A DNA stretch of 64,000 nt from Glutamicibacter nicotianae (lineage in GTDB: Bacteria; Actinomycetota; Actinomycetes; Actinomycetales; Micrococcaceae), in the NCBI RefSeq assembly GCF_006539525.1, contig NZ_BJNE01000002.1, forward strand, positions 186,001-250,000, given 5' to 3'. Position 1 is the stretch's first letter; every line of letters begins with the position of its first letter. Below the pieces are notes generated by a model. That model saw only the letters and a program-made list of their open reading frames with translations. It was not told the DNA's origin and made no database searches. Positions 33,517-42,403 of the stretch are shown piece by piece. The position numbers and the translations under genes were made by a program.

Positions 33517-35146
33517 TGAAATAATCTCCTTGCAGGGGGATGGAAGCGCTCTGCTTAACCTTAGGTCGCTTCGCCGGAGGCCACGCGGCGATGACTTCGG
33601 CACCGCCTAGATCGCTAGATCCGAACTTGAGCACGCCCTCGCGCCGGATGCGGATGCGGTCAACCAGGGCCAAGCCGATGCCCCGTCCGTGGATTGCGCT
33701 CTGGGTCCCGGTTTTGCTGCTGACGCCGAGCTGCACGAGGCGGGCTGCATCGCCTTCCTTGATGCCCGGGCCGGAATCGCTCACTGCGATGCGAACGCCG
33801 GTCGGCCCTGCATTTAATTGCAAGGACACCTCGCCGCCATCCCCGGCGGCCTCGATGGCGTTGGCCAGCAGGTTCGAGGTGACGGTGATGGCATCGTCGT
33901 CAATTGCGCTTCCGGGCGCCACAGCGGAGAACGGATGCAGCTCCAGCCGGACCCCGGCTTCGCCGGCCACCGCCTGCTTGGCAATGAAGAGCGCTGAGAG
34001 GGTGGGGTCGCCCAGGTGCATTTCCGGATGCTCGCCGCGAGCACCGGTGAAGCGCTGGATATGCTCCTTGGCTTCCTCGTATTCGCCAATGGACATCAGT
34101 CCCGAGAGCAGGTGCAGGCGGTTGGTGAATTCGTGCGCCTGCGCGCGCAGCGTATCGGTCAGGGATTTCTGTCCGCGCAGCTCGCGCAAGGTATCTTCCA
34201 GCTCGGTATGGTCGGTCAGCGTCAGCGTGCGTCCGTAATTCTTCGGCCCCAGCATCGCCTCGCGGCGGTTGGCGATCAGCACGCGTTCCCCGGAGAGCAC
34301 ATTCTGCACCGATTCGGCCTTGGGGGAGTCGCTGCGCAGCAGGTCCACGAGGCTTTGGTCCAGGACCTCTTCGACCTGCTGGCCCACGGCATTTTCGGGA
34401 AGCTCAAGCAACCGCCGCGCTTCATCGTTGACCAACGAGAGCCGGCCGGTGCCATCCACGCCCAGCACGCCATCGCTGACTGAGTAGAGCACGGCCTGCT
34501 GCGCCTGCTTCAGCGAATCGACTTCTTCTGGATCGACGCGGTAGATCCTGCGGATGGCCCGTTCCACCAAGGCGGCCGCGAGGCTGCCGATGGCTACGGC
34601 CAGAACAATCCAGGGTGCGAAGGCCCAGACGACATCAACGAGGCTGGCACGCACCTTGCTTTGGAGGATGCCCACGGAAATGGTGCCGACGATTTCCCCA
34701 TTCTCATAGACGGGCTGCTTGACCCGCAGGGTGACCCCCAAGGGCCCTTCTTCGACGCCCCTGAAGGTCTCGCCACGGCGGATGGTTTCATGATCGGAAG
34801 ATACCGGCTGGCCGATGGCCTCGGGGTCGGGGTGGGCGACGCGGATGCCATTCAAGTCGGCAATGGTCACGTAATCCACGCCCGATACCGACTCGGCCAG
34901 ATGGGCCAACGGGGCAACCACCTTGGCCGCGTTTGCCGGATCCTCGGCCAGCGCGCTGCCGATAGGAGCCAGCTGGGCGGTTTCCTCGGCCACCGTGGCT
35001 ACACGGGAAAACGCGTTGTTCTCCACCCGGTTGATCTCGACACGCATCACGATCACCGACACCGCCAACAGCGTGATCAGCACGATGGCCAATTGCAGAA
35101 ACAGGACGCGTATGCGGAAGCGTCGGTTTTTCTTTATCCATTGCAT
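33509..35146 (-). CDS. Sensor histidine kinase (CitA/DcuS type)
   Basis: 545 residues. An N-terminal membrane segment (LFLQLAIVLITLLAVSVIVM), an extracytoplasmic PAS-like domain (~35-170, ending in NGEIVGTISVGILQSKV, as in CitA/DcuS sensors), a second membrane segment (FAPWIVLAVAIGSLAAALV), a cytoplasmic PAS domain (VLYSVSDGVLGVDGTG), the His box RAQAHEFTNRLHLLSGL, and an ATPase domain with NLLANAIEA, DSGPGI and GRGIGLALV. All motifs are intact. It overlaps the response-regulator gene and diverges from the tct operon, which fits carboxylate-induced control of that transporter. Confidence 0.9.
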   Translation of the reverse strand: MQWIKKNRRFRIRVLFLQLAIVLITLLAVSVIVMRVEINRVENNAFSRVATVAEETAQLAPIGSALAEDPANAAKVVAPLAHLAESVSGVDYVTIADLNGIRVAHPDPEAIGQPVSSDHETIRRGETFRGVEEGPLGVTLRVKQPVYENGEIVGTISVGILQSKVRASLVDVVWAFAPWIVLAVAIGSLAAALVERAIRRIYRVDPEEVDSLKQAQQAVLYSVSDGVLGVDGTGRLSLVNDEARRLLELPENAVGQQVEEVLDQSLVDLLRSDSPKAESVQNVLSGERVLIANRREAMLGPKNYGRTLTLTDHTELEDTLRELRGQKSLTDTLRAQAHEFTNRLHLLSGLMSIGEYEEAKEHIQRFTGARGEHPEMHLGDPTLSALFIAKQAVAGEAGVRLELHPFSAVAPGSAIDDDAITVTSNLLANAIEAAGDGGEVSLQLNAGPTGVRIAVSDSGPGIKEGDAARLVQLGVSSKTGTQSAIHGRGIGLALVDRIRIRREGVLKFGSSDLGGAEVIAAWPPAKRPKVKQSASIPLQGDYFND

Positions 35147-35301
35147 CGCGGACCTGCCTGCTCCCGTTGTTTTTATTTTCTTAATTGCCCGTTATGACCA
35201 GAACCACATTTTCGGTGTGCTTCGGCTCACTTTCCTTGCACACTTGGAAGGGCCGCGCCGGGAATCGGTGAGGTGAATCACTAGCATTGAGGTTACGGAA
35301 A

Positions 35302-36288
35302 ATGGTGAACAAACGCATCTTGAGCCGCTCCCTTTACGGAGTTGCCGTCGTGGCGGTAGCGGGACTCGCATTCACCAACGCAGCAGCGTCGGGCGGAGAG
35401 TCCTCGGCGAGGAACAAGTTGGTCATCATGGCCCCTGCCTCGCCCGGCGGCGGTTGGGACGGCTTCTCTCGTGAAGCGCAACAGGCACTGAAATCCATCG
35501 GCGCGGTCAACAACGTGCAGGTAACGAACATCCCCGGAGCCGGCGGCACCATCGGCCTGAGCCAGTTCGTGCAGATGACCGGACGCCATGACATGCTCAT
35601 GGCCACCGGCGGCGTCATGGTTGGTGCCATCGAGCTGGCCGACTCCGAGGCCACCATGAAGGACGTGGAGCTGATTGCCCGCATGTCCGATGACTACGCC
35701 GCACTGGTAGTTCCGGCTAAGTCCAAGATCAAGACCCTGGACGAGTTCGTCGAGGCATGGAAAAAGGACCCGGGGGGAACCTCGATTGCCGGCGGTTCGC
35801 TAGGATCCATCGACCACCTGCTCACTGGCAAGGTAGCCCAGGAAGTGGGGATAGATCCTGCCAAGGCCAATTACATCGCCTACTCTGGCGGCGGCGAGGC
35901 CCTGACTTCCATGCTTGCAGGCACCACCGCCGGCGGCATGTCGGGCTACAACGAGGTAGCCGATCAGATTGAAGCCGGAAATCTGCGTGCGCTAGCCATT
36001 TCCTCCGAAGAACGCTTGCCAAGCGTAGACATTCCCACCTTCAAGGAACAGGGTGTCGATGCAGTTATGGCGAACTGGCGCGGCTTCTCCGCCGCCCCGG
36101 GCATCACAGAAGAGGACAAGCAAGTCTTCGTGGAGATGGTCCATGAAATCCACGAATCCGAGCAGTGGAAAGATGCACTGGAACGCAACAACTGGACCGA
36201 CAGCTTCATGATCGGCAAGGAATTCGAAGAGTACGTGGACAGCGAAATCGAAGTCACGGCACAAATCATCAAGGGACTGGGACTATGA
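35302..36288 (+). CDS. tctC: TctC-type periplasmic tricarboxylate-binding protein
   Basis: 328 residues from the ATG at 35302 (GAGG nine bases upstream). A signal-peptide-like hydrophobic start (SLYGVAVVAVAGLAFTNAAA) without lipobox. The family pattern is MAPASPGGGWDGFSREAQQAL near residue 45, NIPGAGGTIGLSQFV, and GGSLGSIDHLL. TctC proteins bind citrate, tricarballylate or related tri/dicarboxylates and deliver them to the TctAB permease. First gene of a tctCBA operon; the next gene begins inside its stop codon (ATGA). Confidence 0.92.
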   Translation: MVNKRILSRSLYGVAVVAVAGLAFTNAAASGGESSARNKLVIMAPASPGGGWDGFSREAQQALKSIGAVNNVQVTNIPGAGGTIGLSQFVQMTGRHDMLMATGGVMVGAIELADSEATMKDVELIARMSDDYAALVVPAKSKIKTLDEFVEAWKKDPGGTSIAGGSLGSIDHLLTGKVAQEVGIDPAKANYIAYSGGGEALTSMLAGTTAGGMSGYNEVADQIEAGNLRALAISSEERLPSVDIPTFKEQGVDAVMANWRGFSAAPGITEEDKQVFVEMVHEIHESEQWKDALERNNWTDSFMIGKEFEEYVDSEIEVTAQIIKGLGL

Positions 36289-36851
36289 GCATTCAAGCAC
36301 CCCAATCAACGCAGGGCACCAGCAACGCTACCGGCACCCGCCGTGCGCACAACTCTGCTCCGGGCTTCTTCAGCGGGCGCAGCGAACTGATCGTACCGGC
36401 ACTGGTGCTGCTGCTCGCGCTCTTCCTGACCTGGCAGACCGCCACCATGGAGGTATTGGGCAAGTCGGTCCCCGGACCGCAGTTCTTCCCAACCATCGTG
36501 TGCATTCTGCTCTATGGCGTGGTCATTGCCCACACCATCCAGATCCTCCGCGCACCGCGTGGTGGCGCAGCCGTAAAGGTTGAAACGGCAAAGCAGTACA
36601 AGACCCAGTCGGACTGGAAAACCATGGGCATGGTGATTGCCGGCGTCATCGTCTTCATCCTGGTCCTGCCTTACGCAGGCTGGATCATCAGCGCAGCGGC
36701 ACTGTTCTGGATCGTTGCCCGCGCGCTGGGCAGCAAGAAAGCACTGATGGACGTGAGCATCGCCTTGCTCTTCTCCTCGGTCATCCAGCTGGCATTCAAC
36801 GCAGGACTGGGATTGAACCTGCCTTCGGGATTCTTGGAAGGACTGCTCTAG
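36285..36851 (+). CDS. tctB: TctB small permease subunit
   Basis: 188 residues with four membrane segments (LIVPALVLLLALFLTWQT, FFPTIVCILLYGVVIAHTI, MGMVIAGVIVFILVLPYAGWIISAAALFW and a last SIALLFSSVIQLAFNAGLGLNL, cited in parts). GPQFFP and the short length are typical of TctB. It starts at the ATGA overlap with tctC; the longer open frame has no support. It forms the membrane complex with TctA for Na+- or H+-driven uptake. Confidence 0.9.
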   Translation: MSIQAPQSTQGTSNATGTRRAHNSAPGFFSGRSELIVPALVLLLALFLTWQTATMEVLGKSVPGPQFFPTIVCILLYGVVIAHTIQILRAPRGGAAVKVETAKQYKTQSDWKTMGMVIAGVIVFILVLPYAGWIISAAALFWIVARALGSKKALMDVSIALLFSSVIQLAFNAGLGLNLPSGFLEGLL

Positions 36852-38393
36852 ATGGAACAGATCAATCTGCTGCTTGAGGGATTCTCAAACGCACTGACCC
36901 CAATGAACTTGCTGTGGGTGCTGCTCGGCGCCCTGCTGGGCACCGCCGTGGGCGTGCTGCCAGGCCTGGGCTCGGCGATGGCCGTGGCACTACTGTTGCC
37001 TATTACCTTCTCGCTGGATCCCACCGCCGCATTCATCATGTTCGCCGGTGTCTACTACGGTGGCCTGTTCGGCGATTCCACCTCAGGCATCCTGCTCAAT
37101 ACGCCAGGCAATTCCTCGGCCATCGCCTCGACCTTCGAAGGGCACCGGATGGCCCGTAACGGTTTGGCCGCCAAGGCCCTGGCAACCGCGGCTGTTGGAG
37201 CGTTCATGGGCGGCCTGCTGGCTACCACCGTCGTGGTGTTCTTCGCCCCGACCCTGGTGAAACTGGCCACCGCATTCGGCCCGGCCGAATACTTTGCCCT
37301 GGCGGTCTTCGCCTTCCTGGCCATCTCCTCGGTAGTTTCCGATTCCATCGTCAAGGGCTTGGTGGCCCTGGGCATAGGGCTGGTCTTGGCCATGGTTGGC
37401 GTGGACGGCCCTTCGGGAACCATCCGCTACACCCTGGGCCTGCCGCAGCTCTTTGACGGTATCTCCATTGTGGTGATCACCGTGGGTCTGCTGGCCTTGG
37501 GCGAAGTGCTGCATATTGCCTCGCGGATCCACCGCGATCCGGAAGCCGACAAGATCAAGCCGAGCGGTCGCCCGCGCCTGCACCGGCACGACATCAAGAA
37601 GGCCCTGCCAGCATGGCTGCGCGGAACCGCCTTCGGCCTGCCCTTCGGCATCATTCCAGCCGGCGGCTCCGAGGTTCCGACCTTCCTGGCCTACGGTACC
37701 GAGAAGCGCCTGGCTCAGCGCCGCGGAGATATCGAATTCGGGCAGATGGGCTCCATCCGAGGCGTCGCCGCCCCGGAAGCCGCCGCCAACGCCACCGCTG
37801 GCACCGCCATGGGCGCCCTGCTCGCTCTGGGCCTGCCAACCAGCGCTACCGCAGCGATCATGATCGCTGCTTTCCAGCAGTACGGCATGCAGCCGGGCCC
37901 GCTGCTGTTCGAGCGCAGCGGCCCCATGGTGTGGACGCTGCTGGCCTCGCTGTTCATCGGACTGGTGATCCTGCTGGTCATGAACATGCAGTTCGCGGTG
38001 CTATGGGCCAAGCTGCTGCTGGTCCCGCGCCACTACCTGTACGCGGGCATTACCGTGCTCTCAGTCCTCGGCGTCTACGCGATCAGCGCCGCGCTGCTGG
38101 ATCTGTGGATCCTGCTGGGCGTGGGACTGCTTGGCTTCGTGATGCGCCGCTACGAGATCCCGCTGGCACCGGTACTGATCGCGGTGATCCTCGGACCGCT
38201 GGCCGAAACCGAGCTGCGCCGTGCGCTGACCGTGTCAGAAGGCGATATTGGAATCCTGGTGGACAGCTCCATCACGGTCATCCTCTACACCGTCCTCGCG
38301 CTGGCCCTTGCATTCACCGGCATCAAGCACATGCGCGAGAAGAAGAAGGCCAAAGCCCTGGCCGAGGAGCAGGGCCAGCCGGCCAACGCCTGA
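36852..38393 (+). CDS. tctA: TctA large permease subunit
   Basis: 513 residues, about eleven to twelve membrane segments. Family signatures: LLGALLGTAVGVLPGLGSAMAVALLLP near residue 20 (in parts), YYGGLFGDSTSGILLNTPGN and the duplicated RGDIEFGQMGSIRGVAAPEAAANATAGTA (in parts). It starts directly after the tctB stop. With TctB and TctC it completes a tripartite tricarboxylate importer; the adjacent TcuA homologue makes tricarballylate or citrate the likely cargo. Confidence 0.93.
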   Translation: MEQINLLLEGFSNALTPMNLLWVLLGALLGTAVGVLPGLGSAMAVALLLPITFSLDPTAAFIMFAGVYYGGLFGDSTSGILLNTPGNSSAIASTFEGHRMARNGLAAKALATAAVGAFMGGLLATTVVVFFAPTLVKLATAFGPAEYFALAVFAFLAISSVVSDSIVKGLVALGIGLVLAMVGVDGPSGTIRYTLGLPQLFDGISIVVITVGLLALGEVLHIASRIHRDPEADKIKPSGRPRLHRHDIKKALPAWLRGTAFGLPFGIIPAGGSEVPTFLAYGTEKRLAQRRGDIEFGQMGSIRGVAAPEAAANATAGTAMGALLALGLPTSATAAIMIAAFQQYGMQPGPLLFERSGPMVWTLLASLFIGLVILLVMNMQFAVLWAKLLLVPRHYLYAGITVLSVLGVYAISAALLDLWILLGVGLLGFVMRRYEIPLAPVLIAVILGPLAETELRRALTVSEGDIGILVDSSITVILYTVLALALAFTGIKHMREKKKAKALAEEQGQPANA

Positions 38394-38523
38394 GCATCCT
38401 ATGCCCTGCGCAGCAGGCAACGTCCCCCATTCGCAGCCGGCAGCTTGATGCTTCCTGAGTGCGGCTTGCCTTCGTTGGTTGCGCAAAGCACAGTGGGCAG
38501 TGGTCGATGAAAGGAGCATGAAT

Positions 38524-39078
38524 ATGCCAGATCTAGCAGGCAAGAAAGTCCTTGCGGTAGTTTCCAACCGCGGAGTCGAGCAGGATGAGCTGAAGAAGCC
38601 AGTGGAGCACTTGCGCCAAGCCGGTGCTGAGGTGGTGATCGCGGCCCCAGAGGCCGGCCAGGTCAAGTCGCTGGTTGGCGATTGGGATCTGGGGGAGGTC
38701 TTCGAAGCCAGCGAAGCACTGGCGGCAGTGGACGAGCAGGATTTCGACCTGCTGCTGATCCCCGGCGGAACGCTGAATGCCGACAACCTCCGCTTGGACG
38801 CCGACGCCCAGCGCATTGCCAAGTCCTTTGCCGGTTCAGGCCGGCCGATCGCTTCCATCTGCCATGGGCCATGGCTGCTGGTGGAAACCGGATTGGCCAA
38901 GGACAAGACCTTGACCTCGTACACCTCGATCAAGACCGATGTGGTCAATGCCGGCGGCACCTGGAAGGACGAACAGGTTTTCCGCTGCCCGGCGAACGGC
39001 TACGTGCTGATTACCTCGCGTAATCCGGACGACCTCGACGCGTTCAGCAGTGCCATTGCCGAGGAGCTCAGCTCCTAG
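38524..39078 (+). CDS. DJ-1/PfpI-family protein (type 1 glutamine amidotransferase-like)
   Basis: 184 residues. The fold is alpha/beta with LLLIPGGTLNADNLR (nucleophile-elbow region glutamate side), then the Cys-His motif SICHGPWLLVETG with the conserved cysteine near 118, and TSIKTDVVNAGGTW. This is the PfpI/YhbO group, with proposed deglycase, protease or chaperone roles in stress. The start at 38524 is chosen for AAAGGAG upstream; the ATG at 38518 is also in frame. Monocistronic and soluble. Confidence 0.88.
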   Translation: MPDLAGKKVLAVVSNRGVEQDELKKPVEHLRQAGAEVVIAAPEAGQVKSLVGDWDLGEVFEASEALAAVDEQDFDLLLIPGGTLNADNLRLDADAQRIAKSFAGSGRPIASICHGPWLLVETGLAKDKTLTSYTSIKTDVVNAGGTWKDEQVFRCPANGYVLITSRNPDDLDAFSSAIAEELSS

Positions 39079-39237
39079 CAATTGCCGCCAGCCGGCCAAG
39101 CCGCCGTCGAAGCCAGCCTTCCGGACGGCGGCTTCGCTGCGCTGGGACCAAAGCCCGCCATCCACGGCTTTGGCGATCGAAGGGCACGCCACTACGTTGT
39201 GGTTGTCGCGTATTTTCCCACCTGTGGAGGCAGGAAC

Positions 39238-39627
39238 ATGGCTGCAGATTATGACGAGGTTCGTCCGGATTTCGCCGCGGCGTCCGAGAAGACGCTCAAG
39301 GACGTGCAACAAGCCGATGCCCCCGACGCGAAGAGCGTTGCGGCCGAGCTTGAAGAAACCGACCTTTCCGATGGCGTGGAGCTCCCTGGCGCCATCGTCG
39401 AGGAAGAGCTGAGCGTTGAAGTCCTTCCGCAAGCAGCGGATGAGTTCCTCTGCGCCAGCTGCTTCACTATCCGCCATCGCAGCCAAGCCGTGCAGAAGAC
39501 TGGCCTAGGCGTCATCTGCCGCGACGGCGACAGCGAACTCGCTTGGATTCCTGGGATTCCCGGTGTCTGGCGGTCTCGGCTTTTCGAACCGTTGCGTGTA
39601 GCGAAGGCGCTGAGGGCTTTGCCATGA
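39238..39627 (+). CDS. DUF4193 family protein with altered C-terminus
   Basis: 129 residues. The DUF4193 pattern is clear: MAADYDEVRPD at the start, an acidic middle, GVELPGAIVEEELSVEVLP, DEFLCASCFTIRHRSQ, and then VICRD. The family normally ends soon after a CRDC motif, forming a four-cysteine zinc site with the first C-x-x-C. Here the fourth cysteine is replaced (CRDG) and the protein runs on for about 30 residues that look unlike the family. DUF4193 is nearly universal in actinobacteria and of unknown role. A frameshift or a sequencing error near 39525 is the main alternative. GGAGG precedes the ATG. Confidence 0.78.
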   Translation: MAADYDEVRPDFAAASEKTLKDVQQADAPDAKSVAAELEETDLSDGVELPGAIVEEELSVEVLPQAADEFLCASCFTIRHRSQAVQKTGLGVICRDGDSELAWIPGIPGVWRSRLFEPLRVAKALRALP

Positions 39628-39637
39628 ACTGCATTGA

Positions 39638-39674
39638 CGAAGCGGGCACCCCGCATGCCGGGGTGCCCGCTTCG
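39638..39674. terminator. 16-bp stem after the DUF4193 gene
   Basis: CGAAGCGGGCACCCCG (39638-39653), loop CATGC, and a perfect complement at 39659-39674. It lies between convergent stops at 39627 and 39691. Confidence 0.8.
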
Positions 39675-39690
39675 GCAATTCATCGTCTGG

Positions 39691-40158
39691 TCATGCCGCG
39701 TACGGGTCCCGAGGCTGTCCGGCCGCCTTGCGGGAGAGGAACAATCCCAAGGCAATCATGAGCGCACCGAGCCCGAGATGCAGCCAGTTATCTGCATCAT
39801 TCAGGGGAATGAAGTTGGCGGCACTGTCGAAATCAATGACCAGCCCGTAGACCCACAAGACCAGGTAGATGATTCCGCCGCCGATGAGGTAGCTGCGGGC
39901 AGCAGGCACGGTCCGAGCCATCAGGTAGCCGGCGACACCGAAGAGCAGATGCACGGCATTGTGCAGGTACGAGACCTGGAAGATTCCCAGCAGCTTGGCC
40001 TCGGAGTGGTGGCCGGCACCTGAGAGCGATGCGTAGTTGGTGGTGATTCCCGGAATGAATCCGAGGACTCCGACCAGGAAGAACACGATGCCGACCGCTA
40101 ATGCGGCCTTTTGCACCAGCGGACGTGTTGCTATGACAGGATCTTTTGGATGTTCCAT
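39691..40158 (-). CDS. DUF4383 membrane protein
   Basis: 155 residues with four membrane segments: LAVGIVFFLVGVLGFIPGI, HNAVHLLFGVAGYLMA, YLIGGGIIYLVLWVYGLV and WLHLGLGALMIALGLFL. The HNAVHLLFG motif in helix 2 and the following DNWLHLGLG are DUF4383 signatures. Function unknown; common in actinobacteria and often in stress regulons. The start at 40158 has AAGGAGCAAG upstream. Confidence 0.85.
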   Translation of the reverse strand: MEHPKDPVIATRPLVQKAALAVGIVFFLVGVLGFIPGITTNYASLSGAGHHSEAKLLGIFQVSYLHNAVHLLFGVAGYLMARTVPAARSYLIGGGIIYLVLWVYGLVIDFDSAANFIPLNDADNWLHLGLGALMIALGLFLSRKAAGQPRDPYAA

Positions 40159-40312
40159 GATCTTGCTCCTTCATTCTGGCTGTTGCGATCGGAAGGAAAC
40201 GTTGGCCAGGCATGCTGGCCGCCGTCATGCAAGCCACGCTAGGGGATTGCCGACTGGATGGCACGCGAATCTTCCAGTACCTAGGGAACGTCCAGAATCG
40301 GTGGTGCGCAGA

Positions 40313-41011
40313 TCACTGGTGCCGCGGTGCGTGATCCTCGCTCTTCGCTTCGTCTTGCGTCTGGAGGAAGAACGCGCCGAGTGAGCCTGCCAAGGTAGCG
40401 AACACCACCACGGAGTAGCTCGCCAAGATCAGCTGCAGGGCTTTGGAGAACGTATCCGTGCTGGTGATCCCGGAGCCGGTAATCGTTGCCATGGCGGTCT
40501 CGTACAGTGCCGAAGAATAGTCGCTGGTCGATTCCATTGCGTAGAGCAGTTGGCTGGAGGCAAGGATGACCACGGCGGTCACCGCAGCCAGCCAGCCGAT
40601 GCGGCCGCTGAGCAACCTGCCTGCGGAGCGCGAACCGCGGACCCCTGCCGAGAGGATGCCGCTCACCCGGGCGGCACGGCCCACCCGCAGCAGGCGGGAG
40701 GCCTGGAAAGCGCGCAGAAAACGCAAGAAAGGGAACAGCAGGAACAGCACCTGCCACCAGTTGCGGCGCCAGAAATCAGCTTGGGACCTGGCGATGATCG
40801 CCCGCAAGGCGAATTCAGCAGCGAAGATTGCCCAGAAAATCCATCCTGCGATGGCCAGCGTCCGGGTCCAGAACGGGTCGGTCACCAGCAACTGCCCGAG
40901 AACCACAAAGAGGAAGATCACGCCGAGCATCCCCATGGGACGGTCCAGGCGCGTGGCAAGCAGCTCGGCCTGTTCCCACCGGTAGATCCGGTGTCCTTTT
41001 TGTTTCGCCAT
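40313..41011 (-). CDS. Voltage-gated ion channel-like protein with atypical filter
   Basis: 232 residues with five to six membrane segments: MLGVIFLFVVLGQLLV, an FWAIFAAEFALRAIIAR segment, and an Arg-rich S4-like FLRFLRAFQASRLLRVGRAARV, then IGWLAAVTAVVILASSQLLY, a pore region and a last helix. Where potassium channels have T-x-G-Y-G, this protein reads ITGSGITSTDTF, so the filter is not the K+ consensus. It could be a non-selective or divergent channel, or a non-conducting relative. The start at 41011 has GGAGGCAAGC upstream; the longer frame is not supported. Downstream neighbour is the DUF4383 gene, same strand. Confidence 0.75.
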   Translation of the reverse strand: MAKQKGHRIYRWEQAELLATRLDRPMGMLGVIFLFVVLGQLLVTDPFWTRTLAIAGWIFWAIFAAEFALRAIIARSQADFWRRNWWQVLFLLFPFLRFLRAFQASRLLRVGRAARVSGILSAGVRGSRSAGRLLSGRIGWLAAVTAVVILASSQLLYAMESTSDYSSALYETAMATITGSGITSTDTFSKALQLILASYSVVVFATLAGSLGAFFLQTQDEAKSEDHAPRHQ

Positions 41012-41100
41012 GGTGCTTGCCTCCTTGGATCCCGAATCTAACCGGGTGCGGCAATGGATTCGAGGGCAACGGCGGATACCCAGCATGCTTCCGGAAAACG

Positions 41101-41142
41101 GATCGGGGCGGAACCCGGCACCCGCCTGATTCCGCCCCGATC
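41101..41142 (-). terminator. 13-bp stem after the PRC-barrel gene
   Basis: GATCGGGGCGGAA (41101-41113) pairs with TTCCGCCCCGATC (41130-41142) across a 16-base loop. It lies about 48 bases after the PRC-barrel gene stop. Confidence 0.6.
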
Positions 41143-41189
41143 ACCGCTGCGTGCAGGTTCAGCTCCTGCGCTAAGCCAGCGCGCCGGCG

Positions 41190-41984
41190 CTAGCGGGTCT
41201 GCCGGCCGCCTTCCCAGCCCTCGGCTTGCGCCTGTTCCATGCGCAATTGCGCTTCGCGGCGCTCTTCCTCGGTGATTGCTTCCTCTTCCAGGCTGACTCG
41301 CTCGACCGGATCAACAGCCTTCTTTGCAGCGGGGCGTTCCTCGTCCAAGGCCACCTTCTGCTCGTCCCCAGCCAGTTCGCCGCTTGTGCCGGCGGCTGCG
41401 GCATCCGTGATGGGCTCGCGCTCATGCCGCGCTTCCCCATGGCTTAACGGCACGGTGGTTGCCGCATCCCGGGTGGCTACGTGCTTGCGCAGGCGCACTT
41501 TGCCGGTTTCCACGCCTTCGGTACCCACCTGCGGCTGCTCCTCGGAACGGACGGCAGAGGACCTGGGAGCGCCGGCTCCCGGACCGCGCACGTCTTCCCG
41601 CGAATACTCGGCGCGGGCATCGGTGTCCGGGACGCCCGGCTGCACGGCGGCCTGGTCCGCTTCATGATAGGACAGGCTGTAGTAGTGGTAGAGCTCCTGC
41701 TCCTGCTCTGGCGTGAGCTGGCCCTCGGGGTCGATGTTCGGGGCGTCCTTGACGGTCTGCTTGTCATAGGGCACCGAGAGCGTATCGCCTGCGACGGTCG
41801 CCTGGCTGAGCGGAACGAAGCTCTCGGAGAGGCCGAAGAGTCCGGTGCGGACAGTCGCCCATTCCGGCTGCCCGCTGCGGTCATCAAGGAAAATCTGGCC
41901 GAATTTGCCGATCTTCTGGCCGTCGGGGCCAATGACGGTGCCGCCAATTGCGCTGAGTTCCTGAAGCTGTTCTGTGCTGATCAT
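41190..41984 (-). CDS. PRC-barrel/DUF2382 stress protein
   Basis: 264 residues. Residues 1-95 are a PRC barrel (IGGTVIGPDGQKIGKFGQIFLDD, WATVRTGLFG, FVPLSQAT, cited in parts). A Gln/Glu-rich linker follows (LTPEQEQELYHYYSLSY), then a DUF2382-like section with VETGKVRLRKHVATRDAATTVPL and VSLEEEAITEEERR. The protein is highly charged. Such proteins are found in stress and desiccation gene sets of actinobacteria; PRC barrels often bind RNA or protein partners. The ATG at 41984 follows GGAGGAC. Role beyond this is not known. Confidence 0.85.
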   Translation of the reverse strand: MISTEQLQELSAIGGTVIGPDGQKIGKFGQIFLDDRSGQPEWATVRTGLFGLSESFVPLSQATVAGDTLSVPYDKQTVKDAPNIDPEGQLTPEQEQELYHYYSLSYHEADQAAVQPGVPDTDARAEYSREDVRGPGAGAPRSSAVRSEEQPQVGTEGVETGKVRLRKHVATRDAATTVPLSHGEARHEREPITDAAAAGTSGELAGDEQKVALDEERPAAKKAVDPVERVSLEEEAITEEERREAQLRMEQAQAEGWEGGRQTR

Positions 41985-42403
41985 GGCTCTGTCCTCCTGC
42001 TGCGTTCGACTTCGGATCAATCCAGTAATCTCGATCCGGCTGGCCAGTAGCCGGCCGGGTGAAGCTGCGCCTCCAGTTGGGCGTGACAGCCCGCAACTCT
42101 GCGTCTTGCGGTGCTTTGCCGAGCCGCGGTGAATCGATCGTCGCACACTACGCAAGCGCCCGCACCGGGGCTTGTACTTGCATGGCCGCAAGCTCGGTAG
42201 CAGCTGTGAAAAGCAGGCAGCAGGTGCCCGGGGCAGCCATCGGGCGTAGGGCCAGAACGTGAACGAGTGCCTGTGGACAGCCGCGTGTGTCGCTGCGGCG
42301 AAGCTGGAAAATCGCTGGGTTTCGTGCCTGGAACGGCCGTCCCGGCTAGCTGCGGTCTAATGTTCAGTTCGTACTGCTGCCCAGAGAAGGCGAACCAGCA
42401 TCC
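41985..42403. other. Intergenic region between divergent genes
   Basis: About 420 bases with no gene or strong repeat seen. It separates the PRC-barrel gene from the carboxylate-amine ligase and presumably contains both promoters. Confidence 0.35.
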
